A DNA stretch of 64,000 nt from Escarpia spicata (taxonomy: Eukaryota; Annelida; Polychaeta; Sabellida; Siboglinidae), in assembly GCA_963995525.1 (NCBI GenBank), contig OZ023213.1, forward strand, positions 50,188,987 through 50,252,986, given 5' to 3'. Below the pieces are notes generated by a model that had not been told where the DNA came from, made no database searches, and worked only from the letters and a program-made list of their open reading frames with translations. This document shows positions 1-30,369 of the stretch, one piece after another; position 1 is the stretch's first letter, and each line of letters opens with the position of its first letter. Position numbers and translations under genes: made by a program.

Positions 1-3000
1 CACCTCCCTCAACTCCTGGTCCAGTCTATACTCACAATAACAACACCTCCCTCAACTCCTGGTCCAGTCTATACTCACAATAACAACACCTCCCTCAACT
101 CTTGGTCCAATCTACACTCACAATAACAACACCTCCCTCAACTCCTGGTCCAGTCTATACTCACAATAACAACACCTCCCTCATCTCCTGGCCCCTTTAC
201 ACACACAATAACAACACCTCCTTCAACTCCTGGTCCAGTCTATATTCACAATAACAAAACCTCCCTCAACTCCTGGTCCAGTCTACACTCACAATAACAA
301 CACCTCCTTCAACTCCTGGTCCAGTCTGCACACACAATAACAACACCTCCCTCAACTCTTGGTCCAGTCTACACTGACAATAACAACACCTCCCTCAACT
401 CTTGGTCCAGTCTACACACACAATAACAACACCTCCCTCAACTCCTGGTCCAATCTACACTCACAATAACAACACCTCCCTCAACTCCTGGTCCAGTCTA
501 TACTCACAATAACAACACCTCCCTCAACTCCTGGTCCAGTCTACACTCACAATAACAACACCTCCCTCAACTCCTTGTCCAGTCTATACTCACAATAACA
601 ACACCTCCCTCAACTCCTGGTCCAGTCTATACTCACAATAAAAACACCTCCCTCAACTCTTGGTCCAATCTACACTGACAATAACAACACCTCCCTCAAC
701 TCTTGGTCCAATCTACACTCACAATAACAACACCTCCCTCAACTCTTGGTCCAATCTACACTCACAATAACAACACCTCCCTCAACTCCTGGTCCAGTCT
801 ATACTCACAATAACAACACCTCCCTCAACTCCTGGTCCAGTCTACACTCACAATAACAACACCTCCCTCAACTCCTGGTCCAGTCTACACTCACAATAAC
901 AACACCTCCCTCAACTCCTGGTCCAGTCTACACTCACAATAACAACACCTCCCTCAACTCCTGGTCCAGTCTATACTCACAATAACAACACCTCCCTCAA
1001 CTCCTGGTCCAGTCTATACTCACAATAACAACACCTCCCTCAACTCCTGGTCCAGTCTATACTCACAATAACAACACCTCCCTCAACTCTTGGTCCAATC
1101 TACACTCACAATAACAACACCTCCCTCAACTCTTGGTCCAATCTACACTCACAATAACAACACCTCCCTCAACTCCTGGTCCAGTCTATACTCACAATAA
1201 CAACACCTCCCTCAACTCTTGGTCCAATCTACACTCACAATAACAACACCTCCCTCAACTCCTGGTCCAGTCTATACTCACAATAACAACACCTCCCTCA
1301 ACTCTTGGTCCAATCTACACTCACAATAACAACACCTCCCTTAACTCTTGGTCCAATCTACACTCACAATAACAACACCTCCCTCAACTCCTGGTCCAGT
1401 CTATACTCACAATAACAACACCTCCCTCAACTCCTGGTCCAGTCTACACTCACAATAACAACACCTCCCTCAACTCTTGGTCCAGTCTACACACACAATA
1501 ACAACACCTCCCTCAACTCCTGGTCCAATCTACACTCACAATAACAACACCTCCCTCAACTCCTGGTCCAGTCTATACTCACAATAACAACACCTCCCTC
1601 ATCTCCTGGCCCCTTTACACACACAATAACAACACCTCCTTCAACTCCTGGTCCAGTCTATATTCACAATAACAAAACCTCCCTCAACTCCTGGTCCAGT
1701 CTACACTCACAATAACAACACCTCCTTCAACTCCTGGTCCAGTCTACACTCACAATAACAACACCTCCTTCAAATCCTCCTTGTCCAGTCTACACACACA
1801 ATAATAACACCTCCCTCAACTCCTCCTTGTCCAGTCTACACTCACAATAACAACACCTCCCTCAACTCCTCCTTGTCCAGTCTACACACACAATAACAAC
1901 ACCTCCCTCAACTCCTCCTTGTCCTGTCTACACACACAATCACAACACCTCCCTCAACTCCTGGTCCAGTCTACACTCACAATAACAACACCTCCCTCAA
2001 CTCCTGGTCCAGTCTATACTCACAATAACAACACCTCCCTCATCTCCTGGCCCCTTTACACACACAATAACAACACCTCCTTCAACTCCTGGTCCAGTCT
2101 ATATTCACAATAACAAAACCTCCCTCAACTCCTGGTCCAGTCTACACTCACAATAACAACACCTCCTTCAACTCCTGGTCCAGTCTGCACACACAATAAC
2201 AACACCTCCCTCAACTCTTGGTCCAGTCTACACTGACAATAACAACACCTCCCTCAACTCTTGGTCCAGTCTACACACACAATAACAACACCTCCCTCAA
2301 CTCCTGGTCCAATCTACACTCACAATAACAACACCTCCCTCAACTCCTGGTCCAGTCTATACTCACAATAACAACACCTCCCTCAACTCCTGGTCCAGTC
2401 TACACTCACAATAACAACACCTCCCTCAACTCCTTGTCCAGTCTATACTCACAATAACAACACCTCCCTCAACTCCTGGTCCAGTCTATACTCACAATAA
2501 AAACACCTCCCTCAACTCTTGGTCCAATCTACACTGACAATAACAACACCTCCCTCAACTCTTGGTCCAATCTACACTCACAATAACAACACCTCCCTCA
2601 ACTCTTGGTCCAATCTACACTCACAATAACAACACCTCCCTCAACTCCTGGTCCAGTCTATACTCACAATAACAACACCTCCCTCAACTCCTGGTCCAGT
2701 CTACACTCACAATAACAACACCTCCCTCAACTCCTGGTCCAGTCTATACTCACAATAACAACACCTCCCTCAACTCCTGGTCCAGTCTATACTCACAATA
2801 ACAACACCTCCCTCAACTCCTGGTCCAGTCTATACTCACAATAACAACACCTCCCTCAACTCCTGGTCCAGTCTATACTCACAATAACAACACCTCCCTC
2901 AACTCTTGGTCCAATCTACACTCACAATAACAACACCTCCCTCAACTCTTGGTCCAATCTACACTCACAATAACAACACCTCCCTCAACTCCTGGTCCAG

Positions 3001-6000
3001 TCTATACTCACAATAACAACACCTCCCTCAACTCTTGGTCCAATCTACACTCACAATAACAACACCTCCCTCAACTCCTGGTCCAGTCTATACTCACAAT
3101 AACAACACCTCCCTCAACTCTTGGTCCAATCTACACTCACAATAACAACACCTCCCTTAACTCTTGGTCCAATCTACACTCACAATAACAACACCTCCCT
3201 CAACTCCTGGTCCAGTCTATACTCACAATAACAACACCTCCCTCAACTCCTGGTCCAGTCTACACTCACAATAACAACACCTCCCTCAACTCTTGGTCCA
3301 GTCTACACACACAATAACAACACCTCCCTCAACTCCTGGTCCAATCTACACTCACAATAACAACACCTCCCTCAACTCCTGGTCCAGTCTATACTCACAA
3401 TAACAACACCTCCCTCAACTCTTGGTCCAATCTACACTCACAATAACAACACCTCCCTCAACTCCTGGTCCAGTCTATACTCACAATAACAACACCTCCC
3501 TCATCTCCTGGCCCCTTTACACACACAATAACAACACCTCCTTCAACTCCTGGTCCAGTCTATATTCACAATAACAAAACCTCCCTCAACTCCTGGTCCA
3601 GTCTACACTCACAATAACAACACCTCCTTCAACTCCTGGTCCAGTCTGCACACACAATAACAACACCTCCCTCAACTCTTGGTCCAGTCTACACTGACAA
3701 TAACAACACCTCCCTCAACTCTTGGTCCAGTCTACACACACAATAACAACACCTCCCTCAACTCCTGGTCCAATCTACACTCACAATAACAACACCTCCC
3801 TCAACTCCTGGTCCAGTCTATACTCACAATAACAACACCTCCCTCAACTCCTGGTCCAGTCTACACTCACAATAACAACACCTCCCTCAACTCCTTGTCC
3901 AGTCTATACTCACAATAACAACACCTCCCTCAACTCCTGGTCCAGTCTATACTCACAATAAAAACACCTCCCTCAACTCTTGGTCCAATCTACACTGACA
4001 ATAACAACACCTCCCTCAACTCTTGGTCCAATCTACACTCACAATAACAACACCTCCCTCAACTCTTGGTCCAATCTACACTCACAATAACAACACCTCC
4101 CTCAACTCCTGGTCCAGTCTATACTCACAATAACAACACCTCCCTCAACTCCTGGTCCAGTCTACACTCACAATAACAACACCTCCCTCAACTCCTGGTC
4201 CAGTCTACACTCACAATAACAACACCTCCCTCAACTCCTGGTCCAGTCTATACTCACAATAACAACACCTCCCTCAACTCCTGGTCCAGTCTATACTCAC
4301 AATAACAACACCTCCCTCAACTCCTGGTCCAGTCTATACTCACAATAACAACACCTCCCTCAACTCCTGGTCCAGTCTATACTCACAATAACAACACCTC
4401 CCTCAACTCTTGGTCCAATCTACACTCACAATAACAACACCTCCCTCAACTCTTGGTCCAATCTACACTCACAATAACAACACCTCCCTCAACTCCTGGT
4501 CCAGTCTATACTCACAATAACAACACCTCCCTCAACTCTTGGTCCAATCTACACTCACAATAACAACACCTCCCTCAACTCCTGGTCCAGTCTATACTCA
4601 CAATAACAACACCTCCCTCAACTCTTGGTCCAATCTACACTCACAATAACAACACCTCCCTTAACTCTTGGTCCAATCTACACTCACAATAACAACACCT
4701 CCCTCAACTCCTGGTCCAGTCTATACTCACAATAACAACACCTCCCTCAACTCCTGGTCCAGTCTACACTCACAATAACAACACCTCCCTCAACTCTTGG
4801 TCCAGTCTACACACACAATAACAACACCTCCCTCAACTCCTGGTCCAATCTACACTCACAATAACAACACCTCCCTCAACTCCTGGTCCAGTCTATACTC
4901 ACAATAACAACACCTCCCTCATCTCCTGGCCCCTTTACACACACAATAACAACACCTCCTTCAACTCCTGGTCCAGTCTATATTCACAATAACAAAACCT
5001 CCCTCAACTCCTGGTCCAGTCTACACTCACAATAACAACACCTCCTTCAACTCCTGGTCCAGTCTACACTCACAATAACAACACCTCCTTCAAATCCTCC
5101 TTGTCCAGTCTACACACACAATAATAACACCTCCCTCAACTCCTCCTTGTCCAGTCTACACTCACAATAACAACACCTCCCTCAACTCCTCCTTGTCCAG
5201 TCTACACACACAATAACAACACCTCCCTCAACTCCTCCTTGTCCTGTCTACACACACAATCACAACACCTCCCTCAACTCCTGGTCCAGTCTACACTCAC
5301 AATAACAACACCTCCCTCAACTCCTGGTCCAGTCTATACTCACAATAACAACACCTCCCTCATCTCCTGGCCCCTTTACACACACAATAACAACACCTCC
5401 TTCAACTCCTGGTCCAGTCTATATTCACAATAACAAAACCTCCCTCAACTCCTGGTCCAGTCTACACTCACAATAACAACACCTCCTTCAACTCCTGGTC
5501 CAGTCTGCACACACAATAACAACACCTCCCTCAACTCTTGGTCCAGTCTACACTGACAATAACAACACCTCCCTCAACTCTTGGTCCAGTCTACACACAC
5601 AATAACAACACCTCCCTCAACTCCTGGTCCAATCTACACTCACAATAACAACACCTCCCTCAACTCCTGGTCCAGTCTATACTCACAATAACAACACCTC
5701 CCTCAACTCCTGGTCCAGTCTACACTCACAATAACAACACCTCCCTCAACTCCTTGTCCAGTCTATACTCACAATAACAACACCTCCCTCAACTCCTGGT
5801 CCAGTCTATACTCACAATAAAAACACCTCCCTCAACTCTTGGTCCAATCTACACTGACAATAACAACACCTCCCTCAACTCTTGGTCCAATCTACACTCA
5901 CAATAACAACACCTCCCTCAACTCTTGGTCCAATCTACACTCACAATAACAACACCTCCCTCAACTCCTGGTCCAGTCTATACTCACAATAACAACACCT

Positions 6001-8387
6001 CCCTCAACTCCTGGTCCAGTCTACACTCACAATAACAACACCTCCCTCAACTCCTGGTCCAGTCTATACTCACAATAACAACACCTCCCTCAACTCCTGG
6101 TCCAGTCTATACTCACAATAACAACACCTCCCTCAACTCCTGGTCCAGTCTATACTCACAATAACAACACCTCCCTCAACTCCTGGTCCAGTCTATACTC
6201 ACAATAACAACACCTCCCTCAACTCTTGGTCCAATCTACACTCACAATAACAACACCTCCCTCAACTCTTGGTCCAATCTACACTCACAATAACAACACC
6301 TCCCTCAACTCCTGGTCCAGTCTATACTCACAATAACAACACCTCCCTCAACTCTTGGTCCAATCTACACTCACAATAACAACACCTCCCTCAACTCCTG
6401 GTCCAGTCTATACTCACAATAACAACACCTCCCTCAACTCTTGGTCCAATCTACACTCACAATAACAACACCTCCCTTAACTCTTGGTCCAATCTACACT
6501 CACAATAACAACACCTCCCTCAACTCCTGGTCCAGTCTATACTCACAATAACAACACCTCCCTCAACTCCTGGTCCAGTCTACACTCACAATAACAACAC
6601 CTCCCTCAACTCTTGGTCCAGTCTACACACACAATAACAACACCTCCCTCAACTCCTGGTCCAATCTACACTCACAATAACAACACCTCCCTCAACTCCT
6701 GGTCCAGTCTATACTCACAATAACAACACCTCCCTCATCTCCTGGCCCCTTTACACACACAATAACAACACCTCCTTCAACTCCTGGTCCAGTCTATATT
6801 CACAATAACAAAACCTCCCTCAACTCCTGGTCCAGTCTACACTCACAATAACAACACCTCCTTCAACTCCTGGTCCAGTCTACACTCACAATAACAACAC
6901 CTCCTTCAAATCCTCCTTGTCCAGTCTACACACACAATAATAACACCTCCCTCAACTCCTCCTTGTCCAGTCTACACTCACAATAACAACACCTCCCTCA
7001 ACTCCTCCTTGTCCAGTCTACACACACAATAACAACACCTCCCTCAACTCCTCCTTGTCCTGTCTACACACACAATCACAACACCTCCCTCAACTCCTGG
7101 TCCAGTCTACACTCACAATAACAACACCTCCCTCAACTCCTGGTCCAGTCTATACTCACAATAACAACACCTCCCTCAACTCTTGGTCCAGTCTACACAC
7201 ACAATAACAACACCTCCCTCAACTCCTGGTCCAATCTACACTCACAATAACAACACCTCCCTCAACTCCTGGTCCAGTCTACACACACAATAACAACACC
7301 TCCCTCAACTCCTGGTCCAGTCTACACTCACAATAACAACACCTCCCTCAACACCTGGTCCAGTCTGCACACACAATAACAACACCTCCCTCAACACCTG
7401 GTCCAGTCTGCACACACAATAACAACACCTCCCTCAACTCCTGGCCCCTTTACACACACAATAACAACACCTCCTTCAACTCCTGGTCCAGTCTATATTC
7501 ACAATAACAAAACCTCCCTCAACTCCTGGTCCAGTCTACACTCACAATAACAACACCTCCCTCAACTCCTGGTCCAATCTACACTCACAATAACAACACC
7601 TCCCTCAACTCCTGGTCCAATCTACACTCACAATAACAACACCTCCCTCAACTCCTGGTCCAGTCTATACTCACAATAACAACACCTCCCTCAACTCCTC
7701 CTTGTCCAGTCTACACACACAATAATAACACCTCCCTCAACTCCTCCTTGTCCAGTCTACACTCACAATAACAACACCTCCCTCAACTCCTCCTTGTCCA
7801 GTCTACACTCACAATAACAACACCTCCCTCAACTCCTCCTTGTCCAGTCTACACACACAATAATAACACCTCCCTCAACTCCTCCTTGTCCAGTCTACAC
7901 TCACAATAACAACACCTCCCTCAACTCCTCCTTGTCCAGTCTACACACACAATAACAACACCTCCCTCAACTCCTCCTTGTCCAGTCTACACACACAATA
8001 ACAACACCTCCCTCAACTCCTCCTTGTCCAGTCTACACTCACAATAACAACACCTCCCTCAACTCCTCCTTGTCCAGTCTACACACACAATAACAACACC
8101 TCCCTCAACTCCTCCTTGTCCAGTCTACACTCACAATAACAACACCTCCCTCAACTCCTCCTTGTCCAGTCTACACACACAATAACAACACCTCCCTCAA
8201 CTCCTCTTTGTCCAGTCTACACACACAATAACAACACCTCCCTCAACTCCTCTTTGTCCAGTCTACACACACAATAACAACTCCTCCCTCAACTCCTCCT
8301 TGTCCAGTCTACACACACAATAACAACACCTCCCTCAAGTCCTCCTTGTCCAGTCTACATTCACAATAACAACACCTCTCTCAAGTA
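1..8387. repeat. 43-bp minisatellite array, at least 8.4 kb, in a CIT intron
   Basis: About 190 head-to-tail copies of a 43-bp unit containing CAATAACAACACCTCCCTCA and ACTCCTGGTCCAGTCTA. Variants of 43-46 bp include a form with CTCCTCCTTGTCC, dominant after 7.68 kb, and a form with ATCTCCTGGCCCCTTTACAC. The array reaches the left edge and stops about 35 bp from the exon 10 donor. No exon is visible inside it. Short open frames occur in it but are repeat translations. Confidence 0.97.
41..6737. repeat. 3,320-bp higher-order repeat within the 43-bp array
   Basis: The order of 43-bp variants in 41-3417 recurs at 3361-6737 with a constant offset of 3,320 bp. Rare variants mark it: ATCTCCTGGCCCC at 181/3501, 1599/4919 and 2040/5360, and GTCCTGTCTACACACACAAT at 1921/5241. 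A dozen positions compared base by base were identical, but I did not compare every base. It is either a very recent segmental duplication or an assembly artefact. Confidence 0.85.
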
Positions 8388-8423
8388 GCTAAAATAACAC
8401 AGACTGAATATTAAAATAGATAC

Positions 8424-24629
<16,206 letters not shown>

Positions 24630-24980
24630 TCTGTGTTAGTGGTCTACCGACTTGACCATCTGGCTTGCTGACCGGAAAAGAAAACATACATTCATACATC
24701 TTATATATCATGTAAAAAACAGGCATTTTAGTACTGATACTGTTGACATTGACATGGCTTAGAATAATTACATGTTTTAAAACCTTACCTTAGGATACCT
24801 TAGGATTGTTTTGATCGCAGGATCCTCTCGGATCCTCAATGATCAAATCTTCTTCGACTTTGTCTTTGGGATTTAATATTAAAAGTTTGTGGTTTCTGGT
24901 TCCAGTATTTAATGTTAATGTGGCTTCATAGTTGTATAGTATCTCCTGGGTTGACCAGAATTTGTCATGGCGGTTTTTAA

Positions 24981-25649
24981 CCATTTCAGTACTACAGCCC
25001 TGACCAACTGTGACCACTGAATACAGCATTCCCAGTGAATATGCAATATAATGGACTACCTCACTTCAAGTCAAGATTTGAGCAACAAAAATGCATTTTA
25101 TGAATAGGAATGTTAGATATTTTCGGAAAGTATGATAATCAACGAGTCAAATGAGCTATAACATTTTACATTCCGTCGTCATGGTAACCAGCAATCCAAA
25201 ATTGCCACCAAGATTTCAACGTTTTTGCAGTTGCTGAACACAGTTGTATACTAAGTTCGCCGACATCGTTATTGTGACGATCGTCAACATCCGACAAAGA
25301 TTCTTCGCTAAAACTATCAAATAATCTTTCCAAAACATACAGTGGTAAATCGCTTACATAGTTGAAGTAATGCCGTCCACCATTGTGGCCACCGCAGATT
25401 TTGATAATACATCATTAAAAACCGTGAAAATCTCCGTAAACTATTATTGAGTGATAATAAACGATGACGACTGCTAAATAACTAATTTATTCACCTTGAC
25501 AATCGTACACAAGTGGCTCCACGTAATGGATAATCATGAGGAAAAACTATTTGAATATAGCAGACATTGTTAATGCCGAACAATCGGCCTGTCGTACTGA
25601 AGCATCACAGACAGTGCGGCCGGAAATCCGGCCTGTCGTACTGAAATGG
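24981..25649. mobile_element. 669-bp piggyBac-like non-autonomous element inserted in the LINE
   Basis: TTAA flanks both ends (24977-24980 and 25650-25653). The terminal inverted repeats are CCATTTCAGTACTACAGCCC on the left and CCATTTCAGTACGACAGGCC on the right, other strand. The LINE reading frame resumes across the insertion, which confirms the borders. On the minus strand the interior shows an acidic stretch LERLFDSFSEESLSDVDD, reminiscent of a piggyBac transposase N-terminus. No complete transposase is present. Confidence 0.82.
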
Positions 25650-26644
25650 TTAAATTAATTTATTGATCTTGCTTGTATGACCGAATCAGGTAAACTATTC
25701 CACGGTTCAACTACTCTAAGTGGGAATGCATTTTTTCTTATGTCTAGTTTTAATCTTTGGTTGAATAGTTTGAGGGAGTGTCCTCTGTTACCGGATCGTA
25801 ATGCCACATCCTCCCATTTAAGGAGGTTTGGTGCGGATTTCTTATCATATATAGGTTATGCATTATTTTACTTCAATTGTGTCTCCTCTTAATGTACGAT
25901 ATGCTAATGTGGGTAATTTAAGTATTTTAAGTCTTTCAATTTATGATAAGTCCATCATAACAGGTAGTTCTTTTGTGGTTCTTCTGTGGACATTTTCTAT
26001 GGCTATTTTATGTTTTGTCTAAATATGGATATCATACAGATATCGCATAATCTAGATGGGATCTAACCACAGTTTTGTATAGTGGCAAGAAAGCGTGTAT
26101 GTAAGAATTGAAAAGTTCTGATTATTTTTGTCATTCCGGTTGCTGTTTTCCAATTTCCATGTGTATACATTTATCAATTTAACAACCACTTGTCGCTCCA
26201 TTGTTTTACGATGTTTAAATCATGTAGTATATCCTGGACATCTTTATCTGTTATGGTTCTAAATATGTTTGTGTCATCGGCAAATAGAAATGTATTTGAA
26301 TTTGTTAGATCTGGGAGGTCATTAATATATAGAACAAAAAGGGTCCTAGGATAGAACCCTGGGGTATCCCTGATATTACTTCTTTCCAGCTAGCCTCATC
26401 TCCATTTACTAAAACTTTTTGTTTTCTATCTTTGATTAATGAATCTATCCAGTTAATCAGTTCTTCCAAATGTTGAAGCTTTTTAATTTACTAATAATTT
26501 TTTATGTGGCACGGTGTCAAAGGCTTTTTTGAAATCAATATATATATACCGGGTGGTATATAACATTGGTGTGGTGGTCCTTATCCATTTCTTTAGGCCA
26601 GTCATCTATTATTTTGAGTAGTTGTAGAACTATTGATCAGCCTT

Positions 26645-27632
26645 CTTCTTCTTCCGATTAACCAACCAACTTCAGCATTTTGAAGATCATTGTTGGTATA
26701 TTTACAGGGGATGCGCATTGGAATAGGTAGACAAGTGATAGATAGGAGAAGATAGTTTGCAGTTGAAGAAATGGATTTGTGTGGGGGGGGTTGGACAGAT
26801 GAAGGGAAATAATGAAATATGGATAGGGGGATGGGGCGGGGGGAGTGCTGGTTTTGCTTATTGGGGACTGATGTCCAAAAGCACTTCAGTGATGGGGGGT
26901 TTTCAGAGTCAGCCTCTTCAGGGAGGATGGTGTTCTCCACGTACTGCCAGTAAGACTGGCGGAGTTTCTTCTGCACCAGGTGTTTCACCTCCTTGAATGA
27001 TGATTCATTCTCTGATGTAGGGTTTTTCTTGTATTTCTTGTACTGCCTATCACGCTTCCGAATGAGACGGAGAATTTCTCTGGTGATCCATGGATGATTG
27101 TCTACTCTTCCGCTTGTCTTTGATGGTACGAACTGAGCGACACTCTTTCCGATGATGTCTCTCAGTTTACACCACGTTTCGACTGAGGTGTCTTCATCAC
27201 AGTTCACGATGTTTTCACCAACCTGGGTCACATGGTCCTGTATTTTCTGCCAATCGGCATTGCCGTAGAGGAGAACTTTTCTCTGTGCTTGGCGCACAAG
27301 AACAGCGTTAATGTCCAGTTCTACAAACAAACTATCATGGTCCGAGATTCCAGGTATTGTCTCCATTCTCATGACTTGGCTTGTTTGTAATGAAAAGGTC
27401 CAAAATGTTTGGCCCTCTAGTCAGAACTCGGACCATCTGCTCGAGTCCAATGTCATCCAGCACTGTCAGGAACCTCTGATGAATAGACATATGTGGACAT
27501 GTGGTGTTCACAGAGTGTGATTCCCACTGTACACCTGGAAGATTGAAATCCCCACCTATGACAAAATAGGCATCATTAACACTTGCTGTTTTCTTTAGAG
27601 AGAATTCAAATTCTTTCATACTTTCATCATTT
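26645..27632 (-). mobile_element. Second LINE fragment (endonuclease part) inside the first LINE
   Basis: It encodes the C-terminal part of an APE-type endonuclease: GGDFNLPG (27,556-27,533), RFLTVLDDIGL, NILDLFITN, then after a frameshift near 27,370 the SDHDSLFVEL motif. The linker PWITREILRLIRKRDRQYKK follows. In a normal LINE this precedes the reverse transcriptase, but here it interrupts it, so a separate fragment was inserted or the element was rearranged. Confidence 0.75.
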
Positions 27633-27950
27633 GTGCGGGAGTGGTGGCCTGATATAAATCCATATTGTTTTGACTGAATGGGTTATTGATTTTCATGTAG
27701 TTTATAATGTGGTTTCTAATAATTGTTTCCATACATTTACAAACTATGCTTGTTAAACTTATTGGGCGGTAGTTTTATTAATTGCTGATATTTTAGCCTC
27801 TTTCCAGTCATTGGGAATGCAGGACGTTTTAATCGATGTTTCAAAAATTAGTTTTAAGAGCTAACAAATACTTTCAGACAACTCATTTAGTAACCTGGCG
27901 CCTATTCCATCTGAGCCAGGTGATTTGCTTATAATATATAATCATAATGT

Positions 27951-29689
27951 ATTAACTTGACTGTTGACAGGAAGTCATACTAACTCGGTCCGAGACCGAG
28001 TCAGAGATTATATCACAAACCTGCTCATGCCCAATGCCTTTTTCATCTGCAGTTTGGGGACAGAGGGCTGCACCCAGTGGGCTTTTATAATGGACACGGC
28101 AGAACTTATGGAATAAAATTCCGTAACACGAATAATGACTAGTTTGCGAACGTTTCCTCAACCGATTCTACGGAAACGGGCGCCATACCGTCCTGATAAT
28201 GCGCGGCCACTGTCAACCAGTTATTTTTATCGTGTAAACAAACAGTACATGCAACTATGCTAGGTTGGACGTGGTCAAAAAGCAACTGTGGACATTTGGC
28301 CAACTTTGTACCATAAAAGTTAACGCGATTACCTTACCTGATTAGTTAAATTAACAGGAACGTATTAAATGCTACAAATCGCAGTTTCAAAATTACCGCG
28401 AAGTTAAACTTACAATGATTTTGATTGGTTCGCTACAGAGCGAAATTTGGCCTCGGTGACAGATACTTCTGGGTGTACACCCAGCGTAGTTCAGGCCGCC
28501 GCGAACCTGGTTCTTTCATGCCTAAAAATGTGCTATGTGAACAGCTAAATAATCCACATTTCCACAAAAATTGTAGAAAGAATTAACTTTGGGTCGTTGC
28601 ATCTTGTAGCTGACCAGGCCAATTGTCAGCCGACATTTACCCTTCATCCGATTAAATCTGTCCGTCACTGGGTATGGTCATTTTCCCAGGACCCAAGTCG
28701 GAAAAGGGTATATTTGGAATTGTTAAAAATAAAATAAATTGAAAGTTGAAAAAGAGTTTTGATTAACAATTCACCTATTGTTGTGACTTCCCAGTTCATA
28801 TTCAGGTATCACGTAGGTCTCTGGCTTCCAGGTGCCAACTAAAAAAAATTAATTGAAAGTTGCAAAACAACTTTAAATTTAAAGTTCTTAATTTGTATTT
28901 ACAAATATATGTTGAAATGTTAAATAAATTTGGGTGATATTCAATTTAATAATCAAAGTTTACTTAGTTTAACACAAAATTCAATCCATAAGTTTGAAAA
29001 AGTCACTTTAAATCTCATTTGTACTCTAAAAGTCAATGTAAATATGCAAAACTGAGTTTCATCAGACTGAGAGTATTCCTCTTAATCATCAAACTAACTT
29101 TTTTTAATTACCAATAAAATTGCATAACTTTGCACTTAGTTTGTAGTTTTCGAATACAATTATGTGGTGACTTTATTTCTTGTGACTTTTTGCTCAGCCA
29201 ACTCTGCGACTTTAATTTTATTCCCATGACTGTTTTCCTGTGATTTAATTTTTTTCCACCCACGTACTGTACCCTGTGTTCGACCTGACCTGTCCTCAGT
29301 TACTTATGCTGGCAATTGTATGCTGAACATTGGTGACCAATACGATCTACAGTGTTTCTCTAGTTTTAGCAATGACAATTGTGAAATTTTTGTTTGTAAC
29401 TACTCTCTTACCAAATAAACAATATAAAATGTTTGCAACTTTAATTTAAAGCGTCAACATCAACATTGAAAACACGCAAAATTATATCACAAATTCACAT
29501 GAAGATACTAATTCAAGTCATTTTCAGAATAATGAACTAATCCCCGAGTTGGAGTTAAACATACTAATTACAGTTTGCCCAATTATTTTTTACAAAACTA
29601 CATACAAAAGCACAAATTAACTAATATATACAGAGTATATCACAGTGGATATATATAATAGGTTTTTTTCACAAAATTTATTTGAAATA
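27951..29689. other. Intergenic stretch, no gene seen
   Basis: AT-rich intergenic DNA. A small perfect inverted repeat ACTCGGTC/GACCGAGT lies near 27,981. The segment near 29,490-29,620 resembles 38,870-38,990 (shared GGAGTTAAA and neighbouring words), suggesting a dispersed repeat. No coding sequence is convincing. Confidence 0.5.
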
Positions 29690-30341
29690 AAACGAGCAAA
29701 AGAATTGAAGAGACACCACTGATTCCGTAGAGCCTTTCTCGCACCTGGTATAATTTAATGGTCAGATGCTCAGATGGTATATAAGACCCTCTAGCTATAG
29801 TTCTCAACAAAAGAATTGAAGAGACACCATTGATTCTGTAGAGCCTTTCTTGCACCTGATATAATTTAATGGTCAGATGCTCAGATGGTATATAAGATCC
29901 TCTAGCTATAGTTCTCGACAAAAGAATTGAAGAGACACCACTGATTCTGTAGAGCCTTTCTTGCACCTGATATAATTTAATGGTCAGATGCTCAGATGGT
30001 ATATAAGATCCTCTAGCTATAGTTCTCGACAAAAGAATTGAAGAGACACCACTGATTCTGTAGAGCCTTTCTTGCACCTGATATAATTTAATGGTCAGAT
30101 GCTCAGATGGTATATAAGATCCTCTAGCTATAGTTCTCGACAAAAGAATTGAAGAGACACCACTGATTCTGTAGAGCCTTTCTTGCACCTGATATAATTT
30201 AATGGTCAGATGCTCAGATGGTATATAAGACCCTCTAGCTGTAGGTCTCAACAAAAGAATCGACAAGACACCATTGATTCTGTAGAGCCTTTCTCGCACC
30301 TGATATAATTTAATGATCAGGTGTTCAGATGGTACAGCCAT
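29690..30341. repeat. 111-bp tandem repeat, six copies
   Basis: Six copies of a 111-bp unit with AAAAGAATTGAAGAGACACC and ATAATTTAATGGTCAGATGC. The unit is 37 codons long, so the minus strand stays open for 233 codons, but there is no sign of selection or gene structure. Confidence 0.95.
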
Positions 30342-30369
30342 AATGGTGATTTTGTCACATTTAAGTTTC

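Larger units (their letters stand above)
24785..27950 (-). mobile_element. Decayed LINE (CR1/Jockey-like), 5'-truncated and twice interrupted
   Basis: Reading leftwards from 27,950 there are reverse-transcriptase pieces in order. KSPGSDGIGARLLNEL is followed by PNDWKEAKIS and a MEIIIRNHI-like stretch down to about 27,640. It resumes at about 26,640 with LLKIIDDWPKEMD, YIDFKKAFDTVPHK, a GIPQGS-like turn and the catalytic FADD (26,284-26,273). The C-terminus has RGHSLKLFNQRLKLDIRK and RVVEPWNSLPDSV down to about 25,654, and continues as FKNRHDKFWSTQ beyond the element at 24,981-25,649. Stops and frameshifts throughout make it inactive. Confidence 0.85.

Noticed and set aside
1..8387. Regular repeats that could suggest a CRISPR array or centromeric satellite
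   Set aside because: There are no unique spacers and the units are contiguous. The location is inside an intron of a eukaryotic gene. A centromeric role cannot be inferred from one intronic array.
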